Assembly: GCA_030620115.1 (NCBI GenBank)
Contig: JAUXFG010000187.1
Location: forward strand, 1 to 6,756
Source of the DNA: Candidatus Fermentibacterota bacterium
Lineage (GTDB): Bacteria; JAFGKV01
DNA: 6,756 bases
Direction: 5' to 3'
The first letter of the stretch is position 1, and each line of letters opens with the position of its first letter. Positions 4,452 to 6,756 of the stretch are shown piece after piece. The translations under genes and the position numbers were made by a program. Below the pieces are notes generated by a model that did no database searches, had not been told where the DNA came from, and saw only the letters and a program-made list of their open reading frames with translations.

Positions 4452-6722
4452 ATGGGCGAGTTGAGTTCGCCCGGCCTCAATCAGACTGACGCATTGATCG
4501 AGCAACTCGAGGCCGCGCTCAATCCCAGGCAACTGGAGGCGGTCACGTACGGGGACGGGCCGTTGCTTGTCTTGGCAGGGGCGGGGAGCGGAAAGACCCG
4601 GGTTCTTACCTTCCGTGTCGCCTATCTTGTGGCTGCATCGGACATCCCGCTTCATGACATAATGGCAGTGACGTTCACGAACAAGGCGGCCGGCGAGATG
4701 AAGGAGCGGTTGGGGGAGCTCCTGGGAAGTGCCGTTGATCGGATGTGGGTCGGTACTTTCCATTCATTGTGCGCCAGAGTGCTGAGACGCCACCTCGATG
4801 CCATTGGCATACGAGGCGATTTCGTGATCTATGATGCCGACGATTCGTTGCGGCTGGTCAAACGCATACAGAACGATCTGGCCATCTCAACCACCGATTA
4901 TCCGCCCCGGCAGATCAGAGGCTCCATCTCCAGAGCCAAGAATGATCTTATCGATGTTGAAATCTATGACCAACGGGCGAGAGGATCATACCAGCATGTC
5001 GTGACGGATATCTACAAGAAGTATGAGAAGCGTTTGCGTTCCCACAATGCCTTGGATTTTGATGATCTCCTTGTCATGCCAGTACGCCTCTTCGAGGAGA
5101 GGCCGGATATACTCGATCTCTATCGCAATAGATTCCGCTACCTCCTGGTTGATGAGTATCAAGATACGAATCACGCCCAATACATTCTCCTCTCCATGCT
5201 CGCCAGCGCCCACCGGAATCTCTGTGTGGTTGGTGATGATGATCAGAGCATCTATCGCTGGCGAGGCGCACAAGTCAGGAATATCCTGGAATTCGAAAGC
5301 GAGTATCCCGATGCCAAGGTGGTAAGGCTGGAAAGAAACTACCGGTCCACAGCGAATATCCTGCGGGCTGCATCGGGTGTAGTGACAAACAATGTGAGCA
5401 GGAAGTCGAAGAGACTCTGGACGGATCGGGAGCCAGGAGCTCCTGTAGTCGTGGTGCAGGCCATTGACGAGCGTGACGAGGCCACCCAGGTCGCCCGGCG
5501 GGTCTTGGATCTCAGAACAAAGGGACATTCCCTGGGCGATCAGGTGGTGCTCTACAGGATCAATGCCCAGTCTCGTGCCTTCGAGGAAACGCTGACGAGC
5601 AATGGTATTCCGTATAGGATTATTGGCGGACTACGTTTCTACGAGCGGCGTGAGATCAAGGATATCTTGGCATATCTCCGTGTGGCATTCAATCCACTGG
5701 ATGAACTGAGTCTCTCGAGAATCATCAATGTGCCCCCAAGAGGCGTGGGAGAGAGGTCCCTTCAGCAGTTGAGATCGTTTGCCGAGGAGAGAGGGATCAC
5801 CCTTTTCGATGCGGTGCTCATATGCAGGGAGGATGATCCTCCTATGGAACTGGACCTGAGGGGGCGCGCACGTGCAGGGCTCAAGGCCTTGGGTGAGCTG
5901 CTGGCCGACCTCCGAAGCAAGATACAGGATCATCATGTGGGGGAGTTGACGGCGGCAACGGTGAAGACTTTGCAGATTATCGAGAAGCTCGAAGAAGAAC
6001 GATCACTGGAAGCCGAGGGGAGAATCGAGAACATAAAAGAACTGCTTGCGGCCACGCAAGCCTATCAAGGCTCGGATGGCAAGGGTTCGACCGGGGAATT
6101 CCTGGAGGAGGTGTCACTGGTCACGCAGGTCGACGAGGCGGAATTCGGAGGAGAACTGCTGACCTTGATGACCCTGCACTGCGCCAAGGGGTTGGAGTTT
6201 CCCGTGGTGTTCATCGTAGGGGTGGAGGATGGGCTTCTTCCGTGGCATCGAGGGCTCAAGGATCCAGAGGAGCTCGAAGAAGAGAGACGGCTTTTCTATG
6301 TGGGCATGACGCGGGCAAAGGAGCGGTTGGTGCTGACATACGCGTCGAGCCGGTACCAGGGCGGATTTGGCATGGGGAGTCAAGGAGTCTCGAGGTTCCT
6401 CAAGGAGATCCCTTCCGACTGCATATCGAAAGGCGATTTTTCGGTGAGATCCACGCCTCGATGGAGAAAGCCGTCCCGGCCAAAACCCCAACCCAGGATA
6501 GAGGGCGAGGCGGTGCTGGACTATAGTAGCTCTCAGGTCCCGCCCTCGGTGATCTTGGCCATGGGCAAGCGTGTGAAGCACCCGGAGTATGGAACAGGTC
6601 TTGTGGTGGCCCGACATGGATTCGGTTCTGATCTCGAGGTCGATGTCCGTTTCTCAGATGGCGGAATCATCCGTTTCCCTGCTGAAGGAAGTGGTCTCAA
6701 ACCACTGGGATTCGAAGAGTAG
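4452..6722 (+). CDS. pcrA: ATP-dependent 3'-5' DNA helicase, PcrA/UvrD type
   Basis: This 756-residue superfamily 1A helicase unwinds DNA in nucleotide excision repair, mismatch repair and replication-transcription conflicts. Motifs in order are: Q motif LNPRQLEAV (23-31), Walker A AGAGSGKT (42-49), Ia TFTNKAAGEM (74-83), Ib GTFHSLCARVLRRH (101-114), II LLVDEYQDTN (231-240), III VVGDDDQSIYRWRGA (259-273), IV LERNYRST (293-300), V TLMTLHCAKGLEF (571-583) and VI LFYVGMTRAKERL (614-626). A basic, proline-rich linker (about 665-685) leads to a Tudor-like C-terminal domain, GKRVKHPEYGTG (705-716) onward, which in PcrA/UvrD contacts RNA polymerase. The set is complete and the length usual; Cys577 in motif V is uncommon. 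ATG 4452 is the first in-frame start after a stop at 4359, but AGGA ends only one base before it, a poor ribosome site. PcrA versus UvrD naming is a convention here. Confidence 0.95.
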   Translation: MGELSSPGLNQTDALIEQLEAALNPRQLEAVTYGDGPLLVLAGAGSGKTRVLTFRVAYLVAASDIPLHDIMAVTFTNKAAGEMKERLGELLGSAVDRMWVGTFHSLCARVLRRHLDAIGIRGDFVIYDADDSLRLVKRIQNDLAISTTDYPPRQIRGSISRAKNDLIDVEIYDQRARGSYQHVVTDIYKKYEKRLRSHNALDFDDLLVMPVRLFEERPDILDLYRNRFRYLLVDEYQDTNHAQYILLSMLASAHRNLCVVGDDDQSIYRWRGAQVRNILEFESEYPDAKVVRLERNYRSTANILRAASGVVTNNVSRKSKRLWTDREPGAPVVVVQAIDERDEATQVARRVLDLRTKGHSLGDQVVLYRINAQSRAFEETLTSNGIPYRIIGGLRFYERREIKDILAYLRVAFNPLDELSLSRIINVPPRGVGERSLQQLRSFAEERGITLFDAVLICREDDPPMELDLRGRARAGLKALGELLADLRSKIQDHHVGELTAATVKTLQIIEKLEEERSLEAEGRIENIKELLAATQAYQGSDGKGSTGEFLEEVSLVTQVDEAEFGGELLTLMTLHCAKGLEFPVVFIVGVEDGLLPWHRGLKDPEELEEERRLFYVGMTRAKERLVLTYASSRYQGGFGMGSQGVSRFLKEIPSDCISKGDFSVRSTPRWRKPSRPKPQPRIEGEAVLDYSSSQVPPSVILAMGKRVKHPEYGTGLVVARHGFGSDLEVDVRFSDGGIIRFPAEGSGLKPLGFEE

Positions 6723-6756
6723 GGAGAGGGGGAGGAATCTGGCAATCTGGAATCTC
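6723..6756 (+). repeat. Start of a third repeat island, copy C (runs off the window)
   Basis: Directly after the helicase stop comes a purine-rich linker, GGAGAGGGGGAGGAATCTGG, then the first NAATCTS heptamers (CAATCTG, GAATCTC). It matches 177-212 and 4258-4293 apart from a small deletion at the linker/heptamer joint. It lacks the GCGTTCA and inverted-repeat modules that precede this point in A and B, so it is a partial or differently assembled copy. Confidence 0.85.

Noticed and set aside
4293-4763. 156-residue minus-strand ORF across island B and the helicase 5' end
   Set aside because: Its C-terminal part is repeat translation (QHFPLPPIPPPQIRD, as in the copy A ORF) and the rest is antisense to conserved helicase motifs.

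Overview
This window is a bacterial chromosomal segment of moderately high GC. It holds four genes, all on the + strand, set between blocks of repetitive non-coding DNA. The helicase is of bacterial UvrD/PcrA type. The prolyl-tRNA synthetase is the short form without an editing insertion, shared by archaea, eukaryotes and some bacteria. The repeats, including an inverted repeat carrying GTCATTCTGAG and CGAAGAATCT, resemble those I associate with genomes of uncultured bacterial lineages. I cannot assign a phylum from the sequence alone.

Layout. Positions 1-343 are a composite repeat island (copy A), followed by about 85 bases of unique leader. A NodU/TobZ-type O-carbamoyltransferase (430-2220) follows, then after a 39-base gap a 55-residue single-pass membrane protein of the DUF5989 type (2260-2427), probably in the same transcript. 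The 232-base gap 2428-2659 holds a hairpin and a six-unit tandem octamer. proS lies at 2660-4090. A second, nearly identical island (copy B, 4091-4436) starts directly at the proS stop codon and runs to within 15 bases of the start of a PcrA/UvrD-type helicase (4452-6722). A third island (copy C) begins directly after the helicase stop and runs off the window.

How it fits together. The carbamoyltransferase and DUF5989 protein form a two-gene unit of a kind that usually sits in surface-polysaccharide or secondary-metabolite loci. Here the usual SxtJ-type and glycan-modification partners are absent and the neighbours are housekeeping genes. proS (translation) and the helicase (DNA repair and replication) have no functional tie to that unit; each is separated from the next gene by repeats.

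The most unusual content is the repeat islands. They are built from modules in a fixed order and orientation: 7-bp tandem micro-repeats of three different sequences, a 36-bp-arm inverted repeat, purine-rich linkers, a small exchangeable segment and a G-run block. Between copies the micro-repeat copy number changes (4 versus 2, 3 versus 1), while the paired bases of the inverted repeat do not change at all.
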